A stretch of 64,000 nt of DNA, from positions 31,282,103 to 31,346,102 of the forward strand of contig OX393561.1 of NCBI GenBank assembly GCA_947652115.1. Direction: 5' to 3'. Numbering within the stretch: position 1 is the stretch's first letter; each line of letters opens with the position of its first letter. Position numbers and translations under genes: made by a program. The notes below the pieces were generated by a model. That model was not told where the DNA came from. It searched no databases and saw only the letters and a list, made by a program, of their open reading frames with translations. This DNA is from Blastomussa wellsi. Its lineage: Eukaryota; Cnidaria; Anthozoa; Scleractinia; Plerogyridae. Shown here one piece after another: positions 31,738-47,300 of this stretch.

Positions 31738-34700
31738 CATCTCTTTACATCAATGTGGTCGTAAAGAACTAAATGCCATGTTTCGAAATCAAGAGGCCAA
31801 GAGCTCAGACAGAGAACAAGTCAAAATAGTATTGTTATACTCGGAAGATAATTATTTGTTTCAGGATTGTAGGGCAGAACACACCAAAGAGAGCACTGTA
31901 ATCAGTGAGTGATTTGTGTCTCTTAGACTCTTGTGGCCAGCAATAATTATGAGAAGCAAGAATATTATTTTTGGTAGAGTGAACTGACAGTCTCCTGGAG
32001 AGTCCTACCATAAGAACTGAGTGAACTCTCCACATGGGTTGCTTACCAGTTTATCAATACTTAGGAAGTGTCTAAACTGATGTGTATGTCTATTACATCT
32101 ATGCCAACTCTCCCAGGGGTCTCATGGTCTCCTGGATACGAACTTCTGGCAAGAGCTTCAATACCCTGTGAGCAGTAGTTTCTTCTGTGCTGCCTCAACA
32201 GAGAAACCACTGCAGGGCTTCTGTTAATATTTCATCGTGCACATGTAACCCACATCACAGTATGTCACTGAGAAAAAAACAGGTTCTAATTGACTACTGA
32301 TTGTTTGTCAAATTTCAATGTTTGAAGCACCTTCAGGGGTCATTTCACACCAGTAGTCACAAAAGTGTTCTGACAATAAATGTATTGTTTTCCGTGGCCA
32401 TAACTCTTTACAGCAGTTTTACCAGCAGCAGATTAAAACCTTGTGCAGTTAAATGTTCTTTGCTTTGTATGAAATTAATTTTTATACCTAAATTCCTTAA
32501 AAAAAATTATACTGTATAATTTTTAGAAATGCTATATAAAAAGGTCAAATTTGTGCAGGCATAACATTTACCTATCGTTTATTTTCGTGCATGATCTCTC
32601 GTGCAAAACACCATCTGACGTAGTTTCCTCATGCATAATGCTTTTAAGCAAACAACTGTAATTGGCATCACTTCCCTTTTGAGCTAAAACAAGTTTTAAA
32701 CTGGTTTCACCAGTCCATAGTCGATTTATTTGTCCATGGGGCTGGACAGCAGTCCTTCAAAGAAACAGGGCTGCTCGCAGTCGTTTCTCTCTCAGCGCAG
32801 AGCAGATGAAACCACTGCTCACAGGGTAGACCTTGAAATACAAGTTTTCACACTAACTTTGGGTGGTTGAACTGGATGAAATCCAACTTTGTTTCTGATT
32901 CCGGGTACCCAATGCAAAATATCGACATTCCCAGGGAGGGGCGGTGGTCTTGCAGTGGGGGGGGGGGGGGTACAATTTTGAAACAAGATTAATTTTGGGG
33001 GGTACATTTTTTTCTTGCAAGAAACGCGAGGTGGGTCAAATTTTATGACACAACAACGGAAGTCTAAAAAGTTTTACAACTGAGACGATCCTTGTTACTT
33101 TGGAAATGGCATCTTATAGGCCTACATTCGTAGAAAATTTTCTGGGGGAACCTGCCCCCCAGACTCCACTAGAGACTCGTGACCACTCCCAAAACCTATC
33201 ATTTTGCTTTTTCAAGGGTTGGAATCTCTAGCACTGCAATCAGAGATACCTCCACCTCATTGGGTAGTCGCCATACTAAATGTGTACCCATGGCAGGGCT
33301 TTATCATGTACCATATTATGTACCATAACCTACCAGATTACCTAACTATAAAAAATGATAATTTTATTCAATCACAAACCCGCTAAACTTATTATAAACA
33401 AGGTAGAAAATAGAAACAATAAATGAGAGAAAAGATAAACAAGATGTTAAATAAATAGGATAAAAATGTGTGTGTGAGGAAGAAAGCAAATAATTTTGCA
33501 TTACCGTAAACGTCCATGTATAAGCAGCACTTTTTTTCACAAAATTGAAGCCAAAAATCAAGGGTGTGGCTTATCCACAGACACATCTGTGTTTGGAGTT
33601 CTCAAAAACCTGATTAATATTCGTAAAACCTCTTAAAGATGCCAAGAAATAAACATAAAAGAAACTGAGAGTGTGTTGAGTGAGCGTGTTGTTCACTGAC
33701 TTTTTCACGAGTGGTGGCACCTAAAGGAGCCGCTTGTGTCTTCGAGTGCTTGTCGGCGAAAACATGGTCAGAAGGGGGAGGGAGGGATAAGCTCTGGCCT
33801 GATGGGCCACTAGGTCCAAATGCAGATTTTACCAGGAGGGGGAGGGGTACATTTTTAAAAATCAGAATTGCAAAGGGAGGTATGATTTTTTTAAGGTGGC
33901 TCATCTCAGTTTTTCGGAACCACACCAACCCAGCTTTAAAAGGCTACAGCTTCGCTGTCTTTCGTTGGTTGGGCAAGATTTTTCGCACATTAACTAGAGA
34001 TTGAATAACGTTTCCAAACATGTACATTTCATTGGCATCGGTGTTACCATAGCAACGAAATGATGATGTCATGGTTTCTGAAAATCAGCATTTTTCTCGA
34101 AACCCAGACCCAAACTTTTAAAACGAATCCACGTCCCTTCTAGTATACATTTAGATCTTCCATACTGCAAAATTCTATGAGAGCGTTTTTGAAAAAAAGG
34201 CAGTTGAATATTTTGCTGTCAAAAATTAACAAGTTCGCCTTAGTATCTGTTAGTTCGTGATTCCAGCAACTTGCTGTAGATTGTAACAATGTCCTTTCCA
34301 TGTTTTATACCTTTAACCAGCTGTCAACAAGTAATCGGATAATGAAACTTTCCGCAGCAAATGCAAAACTACCCTATATTTTAAAAAATATTTCGCACTC
34401 TTTAAAATGGTTCAATGCCTTTGAAATTTTCAGGGATGACACATAACATGCTAGACTTTCGACCTAGCGATTTAAAAAAAAATTCTATCGACTAGTTCTT
34501 ACATAGATGCTCCCATATCAAAGACATTCCTTCTATGAGAAAAATGTGAATATTAAAGACATTACTTTTGATGAGCCACCTTACGGAATTTTTTTTTGGG
34601 GTGGGGGGTGAGGGTACAGTTTTGAAACACCACACTTTATCAAAAACAACCGCCCCCTGGGGCGTAATAAACGATTGGGCCCTTAGAGTTTTAAAATTGG

Positions 34701-35380
34701 CATCTGCTTTTACTAATAAAATGCAATCATTATTTCTTGGGCATGTTGGCAACTGTATAGAGTGTTTTCACACTCATGACAAGCTGCTATATTGGATTGC
34801 TGAAACACAATATGATATTTGTACAAAAATAGTGTTCAATTCCCAGAGGATTCGTTTGGGGCACCAACATGGCTGCCATTTCTGTTTCGGGACACCATGT
34901 CATGTGAAAACGCTCTACACAATCTATCAAAGAGCAGCTACCTGATTGTTTCTTGATATGTATACTTGTTATGTATACTAGCGGAAATCAAACCTGAGAC
35001 AGTGTTTCATTGGAGCATGGAAATAAAAAAATACCTACTTGCCTGTTAACTCTCTTCGTGATGGACTAGGAAACACTAATGAAACACATTGCTGTTCTGC
35101 TGCTGTTTTGAGACAGAGAACGCAAACTTTTATGTTCCCTTCCTGACATCATGTTTTATTTTTTCTTAGAATAGATTAGGCTGAAGTCCTTTATTTATTT
35201 CCAAGTTGCAAGAAAATATCCTTTGTTAAATGTTTTATCATATTACTGGCTGATAAGAATTGAATAGTCTGTCAAGTTATAATTCCTATTGGAGTACAGT
35301 ATTCAATATTTTACAACTATGTACACCTTATTTACAAAATTAATTTAGACGTATATACCTAGAAGTTGACCTACAAGTAT
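31738..35380. other. Gene-free stretch between converging PSMG4 and TONSL
   Basis: No supportable gene. Contains a possible PSMG4 poly(A) signal (AATAAA, 32375-32380), G/C-rich simple tracts (around 32955-32970 and 33830-33850), a short dispersed repeat containing TGATGGGCCACTAGG (near 33800, also at about 15305), the terminal-repeat element at 33891-34585, and a - strand AATAAA at 35190-35195 that could serve TONSL. Confidence 0.55.
33891..34585. mobile_element. DNA element with TTAAGGTGGCTCAT ends
   Basis: TTAAGGTGGCTCAT at the left and its complement ATGAGCCACCTTA at the right bracket ~695 bp of non-coding sequence. The inverted match is short. The start AAGGTGGCT also appears at 63341, the left end of another foldback element. 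Confidence 0.5.
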
Positions 35381-38300
35381 TTACAACTTTGTCAAAATGC
35401 ATAGATTGTTCTTCAAACAAGATAAACTCTCTCCTGAAGATCTCAGATCCCATTCTTCTGCAATTCTCTCTTTGTCATCAATACTTAGCAGATTGTGAGA
35501 AAGATCCAGTTCTGTAAAAGAATCTTCCCCATCATTTTGAGAAACAACCATTTTTAAAGCCTCAAAGAATGCCATATCAAGGGGCGATGTGACTCCACAT
35601 GCTGATAAATTAAGTTTTTGAAGGGTTTTACTGTTCTTAGCTGCCATAAGAAGAGATTCTGCATTGACAGCATCAATATTGCCATTACCAGCCACTGTGA
35701 GACTTGAAAGTTTGCAGCTTTCTTTCAGCAGCCTAGAAAACAAGATGAACTAATTTGCCAAAAATAGTTATAGAGCTGCATGGAGTAAATTTTTTTGGAA
35801 GGATAGTGACACCAAATATCGTGCAAGAACAGTCCTGATAATGTCAGTAATTTATAATAAAAGAACAAAATAGTGAGTTTGACTCTTCCCCTCCCTGCTT
35901 CTCATAGCTCGAGGGCTTTACATCATTTATATCAGAGGGGAAACAGCTTGATGCATGCTAATCATGACAGACTTAAATGGTAAATAATTTCCTAGGCTCA
36001 ATTTATGCTGCTCGCTTGCATTCAGTCCTTGCTCCTTCCTGGGAGAGGACTGCAATCGTGTGTTACCAAAAGCAGCTGGAACCCATTGTGACAAAAAAAA
36101 AATGCTAACACTAAAAAAGCTGCATGAACTTATTGTTTTATGTATATTTGTACCAGCACTTTATGTGATATTGAAAACAAACAAATGATTACAAGTAAAG
36201 CTCACCTTGCAAGCAATGGTACCCCATCATTTCCAATTCTATTACAACTCACATCCAGATGCTGCAGTCCAGAGAACATATGCCTGGCCTTCATTAGCAT
36301 CTCAAGATCTTTGTCGCCAATGCAGCAATCTCTCAGAACCAGGTCAGAAAGGGTACAACCACTCTAAAATGCCAAAATCACAGGAAAATATAACCTTCTC
36401 ACATTAATATCCATAAAAGCTGCATTAGTCTTATTTCTTTTTAATCCAACAGGGGTGGACCGGGGTTGGGGAGGCAGCAGGGCGGGGTTAGTAAATCATA
36501 ATGCTTTAACCTCAATAATGAAAAGTAAACTCCAAAAGAGTAGACAAGTAGCTGTATTGGTCAACTGCATTAAGTTACTTTGGTGGTGCTTGATAAAATT
36601 TGGTTTTAATTACCTCTAACAAGTTTCTTAAGGGATTTCTTTCGTTTCGACATGATCCGCGTAAAATATAATACTGAAATCTCACATGTAAACAATAACA
36701 AAGGTGTGGCTGACTGGGGCCTTAAACAGACTGCCTATGGCCCACAGCTAGATTTAAATTAAATTTGGAAATTACAAGACTTTCTTCAGAACAGAATAGG
36801 TGCAACAATATTTATTACTTGCTTAATTTCAAAGTTCTTTAAACTGCTTTTTTGGAGAGAACATTTCATTGTCTCCTGAAATAACATACTTCCATAAATT
36901 CCACAAAACTCTGAACAGCTGATTGGCTTCCTTTGTCGCCCAATGTTGAGGTTATGTTAAGGTGACGCAATGATTCAGGAGGAAGAGCTGTGACCAAATT
37001 TGTTATTCCCTGAGGACCAAGGGAATTATAGGCCACAGACAGGTGTAATAATCTAGAACCTTAAAGGAACACAGAAGGCTTTAGATTAGTTTTTGATCAA
37101 CTATCAAATCATAGCAAACAGGCTTTATTAACTAAACAGTAGCAAAAGCAATTATAGCAATCATTGCTTGGCTAACACAAATTTTCCTGTGCTTGGCACC
37201 AGTTGATTGATTTTGCTTAGTTGACTGATTTGTTCAATGCATTAAGTGATTTTCATATGAGTGTTGAAAGCAATTTGCATTCGCTTTAATTTTGTGCTTT
37301 CTCAACCAATTAGAGCAAGTTTCAATTGAGTGTTGCAAAACCAAAACCAAAGTTATTGACTATGACCAATCACAAAGGGCAGAGAAAATCCAGTGATCCA
37401 ATCCAAAACTTGAAGTAATTGAATGTAGCCGATACAAAGTATGGGAAAACGTGTACATGAGTCACAATTAGTTTTGGTTTTACTTCTGATTGGTTGAATA
37501 AGTGGTGCACAATTTTTAAACCAATCACTGAGTGTAAATTATAATGCAAAATCAAGGCAATTCACTAATTACTTATGGCATGTTAAGTGAAAACTGCGCT
37601 ATATCTAAAACCAAAACCAATCATGACTTATGCACACACATTGTCCTGTGCTATGTACCAGCAACAAGTGTTCGCTTTGATTTTTGATTGGTTTACTGGA
37701 TTGTCTTGTACCTTGTGATAGGCCAGAGTGATTACTCTGGTTTTGGTGTTACGGCACTCTTGACGATCGAAAATTGTTCTATACTGTGTTTGCTTTAATT
37801 CAGAAGTTATTGCTTTGGCTTTACAACAGCCATGAAACCATCAGATCTATTGTCTCTGTAAGTTAGGTTGGTCCCAGCAAATCAATAAATGTGAAGTGCC
37901 AGTATTTGTTTAAGCCCAAAGTCTAAAACAATACAACATTTTTTAAAAACAAACACATCTATGGATCCTTATCACCTTTTAAAGCTACAGAAAATTCTTT
38001 TCCTGGGGCAGTGACATGACTGGTGAGACCACAAGATTCTATTCTTAAAGAGTTCAGAATTGGGCATCTGTTGAGGATGACAGCCAATGAACTACCAGCA
38101 TTGTCACCCAACCAGTTGTAACAGATGCTAAACTCTTCCAGCTTCTGCAGAGTACAGTTCTGTAAAACAGTATCATCGCTATTACAAAAAATTCTTATTG
38201 AATACTCTTGTCACTTAGGGGGATAAAAAGCAAGCTTTTTATGGCAAGTCTTCAAAGAAGTTAACTGAAAGAGTTTCTTTAGAGTTTTTCTTCATTGGTA

Positions 38301-41300
38301 TAGTATTTTGAAGAGCAATCAGCATGTGAAATGCCAACAGTGCTCACAAGCCTTTGGACAAAGAGCATTTTGTATAGGAGAAAATATACAGGTTGCATCC
38401 ACAATGTAGGTGTGCGGGTTGTTGCTACAATATTTTGTGTTATTACTTTTGCAGAAAGAAACAGCAGTGGGAAGTAAGCAAGTAAGCAAACTTTTTACCA
38501 TCTTAACTGGCCTTGTATAAAATGTAGGTAGAATGTATGTAAAATGTAAAATGTATGTAGGGCATTTTCTATGTTATCTGTTTCTTTATTCTCATAACGT
38601 TCATACTTGACTTTGTTCTCATATTGAGGACAATTTAGGTGGTTGCTGTTAGGCAAATGCATGTCTTCATACCTGTTGTGTCACAGAGATCGTAGAGTCC
38701 CTGGAAGTTAGAGCACTAGCTACAAAGGACAGTCCTTTGCGTGTTATTCCATTAGATGTCAAGTCCAATATAGCTAGGGAGGGGAGAGTGGGTAGTGCTG
38801 ATACTAGATGTTGTACACCAGAATCGCCTAGAGGGATCAAGATATTTTTACTGGTCAAGCATTTGTATTGAAAATAAGGCCATGCATCCATTTGTATTAT
38901 ACTCCTGGACCATTTTTATTCCTTGTTTGTTTACAAAGACTGTGGCCTTATACAACTGGGCACAGTTGGGATCAGCTCTAACTTCTGTCACAGAAAGGTT
39001 TGCATCATAAAAGGAGCAAAGTTAATCAGACAGTGAAGAGTTTCGTTTTCAAGCAGTGGCATATACATCTGGCATGCTCATCTATTAATTGATGGAAACT
39101 GACATTTTTACTATGGCAGCTCCTCTAGGATATAAGTACATACATTACTTTAAATGAAAATGTTAAAATGAAAATATACACCTACAATCTTGGACAGAAC
39201 TGTCAAGAAACGTAAACAAATTACCACTAAATTTGGGTACCATTAAACAACCTTCCCCCTTCCAATGTTGTTACATTGTCAAAACAAAGCTGCATTGGTT
39301 GACAGGTGTGTTTAGATGAGAGTTGTAAACGCAGTTGCACATCAACATGACGTTTTAGTTTTGTGCTTATTTTTTACGAAATATCTGACAAAAGCAATAG
39401 AGGACTTTTTCTTTATTTACATAGCCTCATCTAGACACTTGGGGGTTTAGGAATTCTTGAAAGTTATGCAAACCCTCTACTGCGTCTCGGGTTTGCATAA
39501 CTGACTTGAATTCTCCCAAAGCCCCTTGTGTTTAGATGAGGCTATGCAAACACGGCAAGTCTTCTATTGCTTAAGGGAAAGTTATGGTTTAAGAGCATCA
39601 ATTCTAACAGTGTCTATACATACCTATCCTGTTACCAGGCAGCGTAAGCTTGGTTAGTGTGTCATGACACTGAAGAGCTCTGTACAGTGGCAGTACATGG
39701 ACATCGTGTAATGCTTTGTTTGACAAGCTGAAACTTGATAGTTGGGGATCAGCCTCAAGGATTTGCAATATGTCGGTTCTTGGTGCTGGATAACAATTGA
39801 GTTATCAGAAAGAGCAAATCATGATTTGTCAGGTAACAATATAATACATAGCCACAAATAATACAAACAAATTACACATTGAACCAAGCTGAATGTATCA
39901 TTGGCTAACAATAGCTGTGGCCATACTACACACTACTTCCCTAAGAAAACTTTACTTATTGACAGTTTCTGAAAGGAAACTGAAATAGTCCAATTCAGCT
40001 AACATGTTTACATCCTTGTCGCTATCCAATTCAGATCAGGTGATGATTCATTTGGGAGGTTACAATTGCTTTTTTCGTAGATATTTCCATGCACTCAGTT
40101 GTGCGTGACAAATTCCACTGTTGTAACCTCCCAAATGAATCATCACATGATCCAAATTGGGTAGCAACAAGGATGTAAACACGTTAGCCAAATAGGGCTA
40201 TTCATAAGTGTGACCAATTTTCCGCCAGGTAAATTTACTAAGAGACAAAAAGATACACGAGCAACTCATTAGTTATCACATACATGTGTTAGTGTTGGTA
40301 CATGCATCACGATATCTTTCAGACAAAGCAGGTAAGTCCCAAGATTCCACAGATGCCATGACTTCCTCATTACTTGACAGTACATCTGAAATTTTATCAT
40401 CTACTGACAAGAAGGCACCTTCCCTTGTTTTTAAGGCTAGCACAGGACGAAGGCCAAACGAAGAGAAGTACCGGAGGGCAGCCTTCAATGTGAGTAAAAA
40501 CAAATTAAGATGAGTAATCCTCAGTTCTTTGCATTCTTGATAAGGTGTTCATCATTAGTGGGGCACATCACTTCCATGTAAAGAACTCATTCCAAAAGGA
40601 GATAGATTATACCAGTGTCTATGTTACAGGTTAAAATTGTCTGCAGGTAATTTTTTTCAAATTAGGTAATTTTTTTAAACCTAGGTTATATGTTATCCCT
40701 CCCTCCCCTACTACCTCCCATCCCTCTGCCTGGTGCCCCTATTCAACCTTCTTTCTCTCCACCAACCTACATGATCTTTTTACCCATCCCCCACACACAC
40801 CTTTACCCCTACCTCCAGTATCTTTATATATTTTTTCCTTTACTAATGTACACTTACCGGATTTGAACTCACAACCCACCTCTTATCCACTTTGCTATGC
40901 AGGAAATGCTGACGGAGCACATATTTTTTTAAGCTGAATTACTAACTAAAGACGCTCTGAGACTCATACCCAATCCCACAGTGAAAAGCAAAAAAAAAAA
41001 ATAACCTGAATTTAAATTTGACCTGTAACATCCACATATATATTAATAATATAAACATAGTGTGTAAACCTTTATCGCACCAGAAGCCAGGTCTTATGTA
41101 GGCTTTGCTTTCATAATAACCAATCAAACCGACATTTGTTTTTTCGGTGCTAGTGTTTTGAATTCCATTGAAGACTCACAAAAATCCAGGAGTCATACTT
41201 GTTTCAAGAACCTCTTAAAAGAATTGATTACATACAACTACTGTCTGGTTCATTAATGTACTTTATTTTCCAGTTTTTGAGTGCACATCCCTCTTTCGTT

Positions 41301-44300
41301 CTTTGTGTGTGTATGTAACTCATTGCAATTTCTTTCCACTTGACCCAGCCACTTAGCTCAATTAGCTTTGACTATTTCGAAGTGACTGTGCTCTTTCTTT
41401 TTTGCAATTTCCCTTTTTTTATGTATTTATTTTATTGTTAAAAATTTCTGGGCACAAATAAAGATTGTTGTTGTTGTCTCAAATGTGTTGAAAAATGAGC
41501 AGTTCTAGGAACTACAAATACCAGCCCAAGGAAACTGATTGGAAATTCCAAGGGGACAAAAGATTTCAAAATGAAACTAGAATTTCAAGAGTGATTGGGT
41601 AGGACTGGATCAGGTCAAACGCCTTTCTGTTAGAGAGGTATGGGATTTTTTCTACAAGAACACAAGGTGAAAGATAATGAAAAAGATCTGTTTCTTACCT
41701 GTTCAGCAAGCCAGCCAATATTCTTGGCTTCCTGTGTATTGCCTGGAGGACACGGAACTAGAAATACCTTGTCCTGCACATGCACTCTAAGGCGCATGGG
41801 TGGAGTTCCTCCTGAAGCCACAACATGTTGTGGACTTGTTGTAGGGACATTTAATCTAGAGTTTGGTGCCCCTGAAATAGTAGAAACAGCACCTGCCCTT
41901 GATGGCGCTGTAGTTGAAGCATTATAAACAGAAGAACTTGGGGCATGAATTGAATTATTCTGTGGGGGTCTTGTTTCTTTGGACACAGCTAATGTTGATT
42001 GCTTTGGATGAGACAATTTTTGTGAGGTACTGAGGCTTAACCATTGTTTAGGTCTGGCAGTTTTTGCAGAAATTCTTTTAGTCTGTTGCATTGATTTTGG
42101 AAGCTTTCTTTGCGTAGACAGACGTTTACGTTTGGCAGCTCGTGGCCCTACATCATCAATGAGCCAATCTGCTGTTTTTTGAGAGACTAGAGATTGCACC
42201 TGACCACTCATATGACTACTACTACTTCTGTTTCCTGTGATGGGGTCAACAAAAGCAGTTACCACAACAGCAGAGTCTTCATCATTGGAATTGACAATTT
42301 CAACCCCATTGTTCTCTTCATCCATTGATGCATAAGTGCTATCTGCATCTCCAGGATCATTTTCTTCACAGTCACTGGCATCAGAAAAAGTTTGAATAAC
42401 AGCACAAGGAGCTGCACCATCAGCACTTCCATCTATTTGTAACCCTCTTGACTGGCTATAAATATTATTGCCAGAAGTACTTTGTAACTCTGCAGATGAG
42501 CTAGAAGGATATGATAAGATGACTTCACATTGGTTCTCTTGTGAATCATCAACTTCACTTCCAATCACTCCTATACTTATTTTAGATGGACATATTTCTT
42601 CAGTGTCGTCATTACTACTGCCTTCGCAGATGGTCCTTTTCATTCTTTGAAGTCTCTCCAGCTCTTTCTTCTTCAACTTCTCATTAAATCTCTGCAAAGT
42701 ACTTGATGTGCTTTCTTCAGAAGACTCTTCTACTTCTTCACTATCTTCGTAAAAGACAGTATTTCTTCTCCGTTGTTCTTCTCCACTTTCAGCCCCTTTG
42801 TGATTCCGAAGGAATTTAACTACCTGTTGTCTTCCAACAGATAACTCATCATCCACCTTATCAATTTTAAGGGTTTGAATTGCACCATCCAAGGCTGTGT
42901 GTCCCTAGTGATAAAATCAATACCAGAAGTCCATTGAAGTATCAAAATCCAGCAAACCAAATTGAAAAAACTTGTCTTTTGTCTTGCAGGGCCCAAAAAA
43001 TTATGACAGCTTTAAGAGGGTGTTCAGTTCAATTTACATTTACAGTGTTTGGACTTTATCTAATGGTGTGATTCTGCCCATCATCAGCTATCAGTTTTGC
43101 AACACCCACTGATTGTATGAATTTTTCTTTCATATATAGCCAAGAAAAAAAGATGAATATTTTCACCCTACCTCCTATTACTAACATTATTATTGTCAAA
43201 TATCAGCTATCCAGGAATGCAAATCCAAAAATGTGCTTTTGTGGAAATCGTATAATTACCATAACAGACATTCCTATAAACCTACTCTGTCATCCTTCAG
43301 ATTTATGGATGCTCCATATGACAGCAAGAGTTTTACCACATCTAAATGACCATTCTCAGCAGCATCATGAAGGGGTGTGACCCCACAGCAATGTTGCCCA
43401 CTCTGGTCATTGACATTTGAACCTGCCATCAGTAAAAGCTTGGCCACATCTAAAGAAAAGATAACATGTCAAAATTACTACCAAAAATCTTGTCACCACC
43501 TTTCATATATTTTAATCCAGAGATGATCAGATCTTCAATGCTACCTGTTTCAATCTAACAAAATATAAAAATTATAGATCTGAATGTACAAGTCAGTTAG
43601 GGCACATGCAACTTTTTGAACATTTGATAACTAAAAGGAAACAGCCAATTGCAGTGCTCCTTGTGACACTGGGGCCGGTGGGCTTCACCTCATGCTTCAA
43701 TATGACATAACAACTTCTGTTAGAAGGATAATAATAACAATAATAACAATATTTTAGCAGGGAGCCCACTTCACAAAAAGGTGCTCTTCAGTGGGGCCCT
43801 GAGGATACAGGCATCTTTTGGAACATCACAACAATATTACATCTAATATGTGCGAGATTCTTATATTCTAGTTTAAAGCCTTGTCTTATATTCTAATGTC
43901 TTGTGCATCTGTTGTTGTTTATGAAAAGAAGGGCGAACAGAACCTAAGTGACCATGGTTGCAAGCTTCATGAATGGGAAGCCAGCCACAGTAATCTCTTG
44001 CATTCACATCAGCTCCCTGGAACAGCAAGTCAAGAAATAAGTCAAATGAACATTGGTAGTGCAAAGAGGTTACTAGAAAGCTAATGTTACCATTTCCGAA
44101 TTTAGCAACTTACTGACTGTCTATTTGTTACCCTCGAGAAAGTCTTACTTACTATTTGAACTTTACTAACTAGTTTGCAAAATTCAAGTCAAGAGATTTG
44201 TAAGTGTTCTAACTTGTAATATTAATAAGACAATGAATTTTGCCACTAAGTGCAATTTAGCAGAAACATCACAGTGCAACTAGCTCAACTGGGGCCACCA

Positions 44301-47300
44301 AATTTTTTTTAACCAATCACAAGACGAGTTCCGAACACAAGAATCAGTCATTTTCATCAGCAGACCAATCACAATGGGGCAGAAAATTAAACATCGCAAG
44401 TTACTTAAGAACCTTTCAGGAAACTTGCTTTCTTTTCATTGGTTACTTTAAATCCCATCTGTTTCAGTGATCATTGTGGTTTTCAGCCACAAATTTAAGT
44501 TTTCAGGAAGAAAATTAAATGTGAAGGTGAATGAAATGAAATGGTGAATGAGTGAAGAATAAATGGACTGTATACTGAATTGGGATGTTGAATGTGAAAC
44601 AGCCTCGACATAAATAAAGGCTTGCTTTCTTCATTTCAAGCTCTAAAAGTTTCCATGTAATTCTGTGACTGAACCATGACAATCTCTGAAACTGCTACAG
44701 ATATCATTCAAAATGTAGGATTGAAATACGAAATAGCAAGTTTCCTGAGAGGTCTGCAATGTCTTGCAATGTTAAATTTTCTACCCCTGTTGTGATTGGT
44801 CTGCTGATGAAAAAACGTGACTTATTTTTTCGTTCTGAATTCATCTCATGCCTGGGTAAAAAACATTGGATGGCCCGGTTGGGTTTGTTGCACTGTAAAA
44901 TAAAATACACAATGGAATTAACACATCTTTATCTGAGATAGACTTGCGATTTGTAGTAAATTTTCCAATAGTGGTGAAAGCACCCTGGTGGGAATAAACA
45001 TGGAGGACTAGGGATAAAAACATAATGAGTTCATTTGTTTCAGGTCTGTTGTGGTTCGGGTTCGAACACGGACTCGGAGACGTGAGTTGAATGCGAACAC
45101 GTTTATTACAACTACTAAGCGAAGGGAAGAGGTACACGATCAATAAATTAGCGGCCTTATATACACACCGAACGGCCTGGCACTAATGCGACGGCCGCAG
45201 GCAACATATCTGAATAAATTGTCCCTGACCCAGGGGTTTCAAAATGTTTTCACATAGGCGTCAACAATTGGAAGAGTAGGAGGCTGTTGTAAGTGATCTT
45301 TTTTTGTTGCGAGCTGATTGTAATGACCAGAGTAGCTATTGACATAATGGTCAAGTAACCGGTGGAACTCCGGCAATCACTGGCTTGTTTTGAAACTGCT
45401 GCAGACCCAAATAGTTGGTTCCACTAATAAAAATATGTAGTCCACATTAGATTTACCTTTTCTAACAGCTCTTTAACACACTGTGAATTTCCATTAATAG
45501 CAGCCTCATGCAGTAGTGTCTCCCCTTTCTCATTAACAAGCTTTCGCTGCAAACAAAATATTTTTCTGTAACCAACCTTTATTTACCAGAATAAAAACAA
45601 ATGTACATAAACCTTGTTTCTCACTCTCGTATATTGATTTATTTACCTGACCTCTTGTCCTTTGTGGTTTTGTATCATTTCTAAATCTATGCTCTTCTTC
45701 GTTGTCATCTTCACCACTTTCATTGTCTAATTACAAAAACAAAATATCATTATGTCTGACCATCTTCTTCCAAGGCAATGTTTCTTGATTTTTCTTGACA
45801 CTTATAATTATCAATAATAATAATTATCAATCATGTGCAATATGCCTGATCCAAAACGGGTCGCAAAATGGGCGATGCTCCGTGAAAAACTGGGACGATT
45901 CACCGGGTTGTTACGACCCGTCATGTATCTATTCCTGTCTTGACCCGCCACACAGGAAGGAGTATCTTTATCCATGAGCTGAAAAAGCACACTTTGTATG
46001 AATATGTATTGACTTCCTTAATCCATTAGACAAAAAACAAAAAAAAAACACTTCTGGTGAAAGGTTGTCCAGATTCCCAGGATCTGTCATGGTGTCAATC
46101 TGCCAGTATTTCTACTCCCCTCATAATGTTAGAGTAGCAATTCCTCACGAACGGACTTCTGATGACACGTTACTGCCATCCATCATGATCTTGTTGATCC
46201 ACCAACATTTGTACCCCCTTCACAATGTAAGAGTGAAATTTTCCTAAGTCTCATGCGAACTGTCTTCTGGTGATGGGTCACCACTATTCATCACAATCCG
46301 TTCCCCCTTTGGCGACCCATTATGGATTGGGTGAAGAGCATTGATTTTAAAGTTTTAAAACTATTGAAGATTTATAAATTTTTCCTCTGTTTCAGGTCAT
46401 GTTATTTTTCAGTATGACACAACCAAAGTAAAACTAGCTGGATTAAATATTAAAACCTCAAAAAAAAAAACAATGACAACAACACATCATCATGCAGTAC
46501 TCTTAACCTCACATACTTCACTTCAACTTACCAGATTCTGAAAGAAGTAACTCTTTTTCTAACAAAATCTCAGTTGGTTCATCATCATTGCTGTTTTCCC
46601 CATCCTCGTCACTGTCATCACTAATGTTCTCAATTCCAAACTGAGCTTGAAGCTCTGCAACTTTATCAAGTGACTTTTTGTGTTTGTCTGTGAGATTAAA
46701 TAACTTCTGAGTATCTGCCAGGCAAGTCCAAACCCTAAGCTGTTTGATAAAATAAGAAATCATCATTTTGTAAGAAACTATAAGGAAAAAATTGATAATA
46801 AAACTTACAGATATCACAAGGAAGGCACAACTGATAATAGAGGAACAGGAAAAGGTAAAGTGGCCTATCAGGCTGGATCTTATCCTTGTTTCCATAGCTG
46901 AGAGTATTGCTACTCCCCCCGGATGGGATGCCAGTCCATTGCAGGGTTACCCCCCCTCCCACAATGAATTTGTCAGTACCCATTTATACACCTGGGTGAA
47001 GAGAGGCACTGTGAGAGTAAAGTGTCTTGTCCAAGAACACAGTGCAGTACCCAAGCCAGGGCTCAAACCCTGACCTTCTGATCTGGAGTTCAGTGTACTA
47101 TAGAGGAATAATCAAGAGAGATAAGAAACACTTTGGGGATCAAAACCATGCTAATCATTTCCACAACTAGCATTGCATATAGAGAAAAAAGTGTAACTTG
47201 AACGCTTATCACATCTTAGTAGTATGCTTTGGTACATAGAAGCAACATGGAATTTGTCAAAGGTGAAAGTGTTACAGGGTTGTCAATAAGATTTGAAGTA

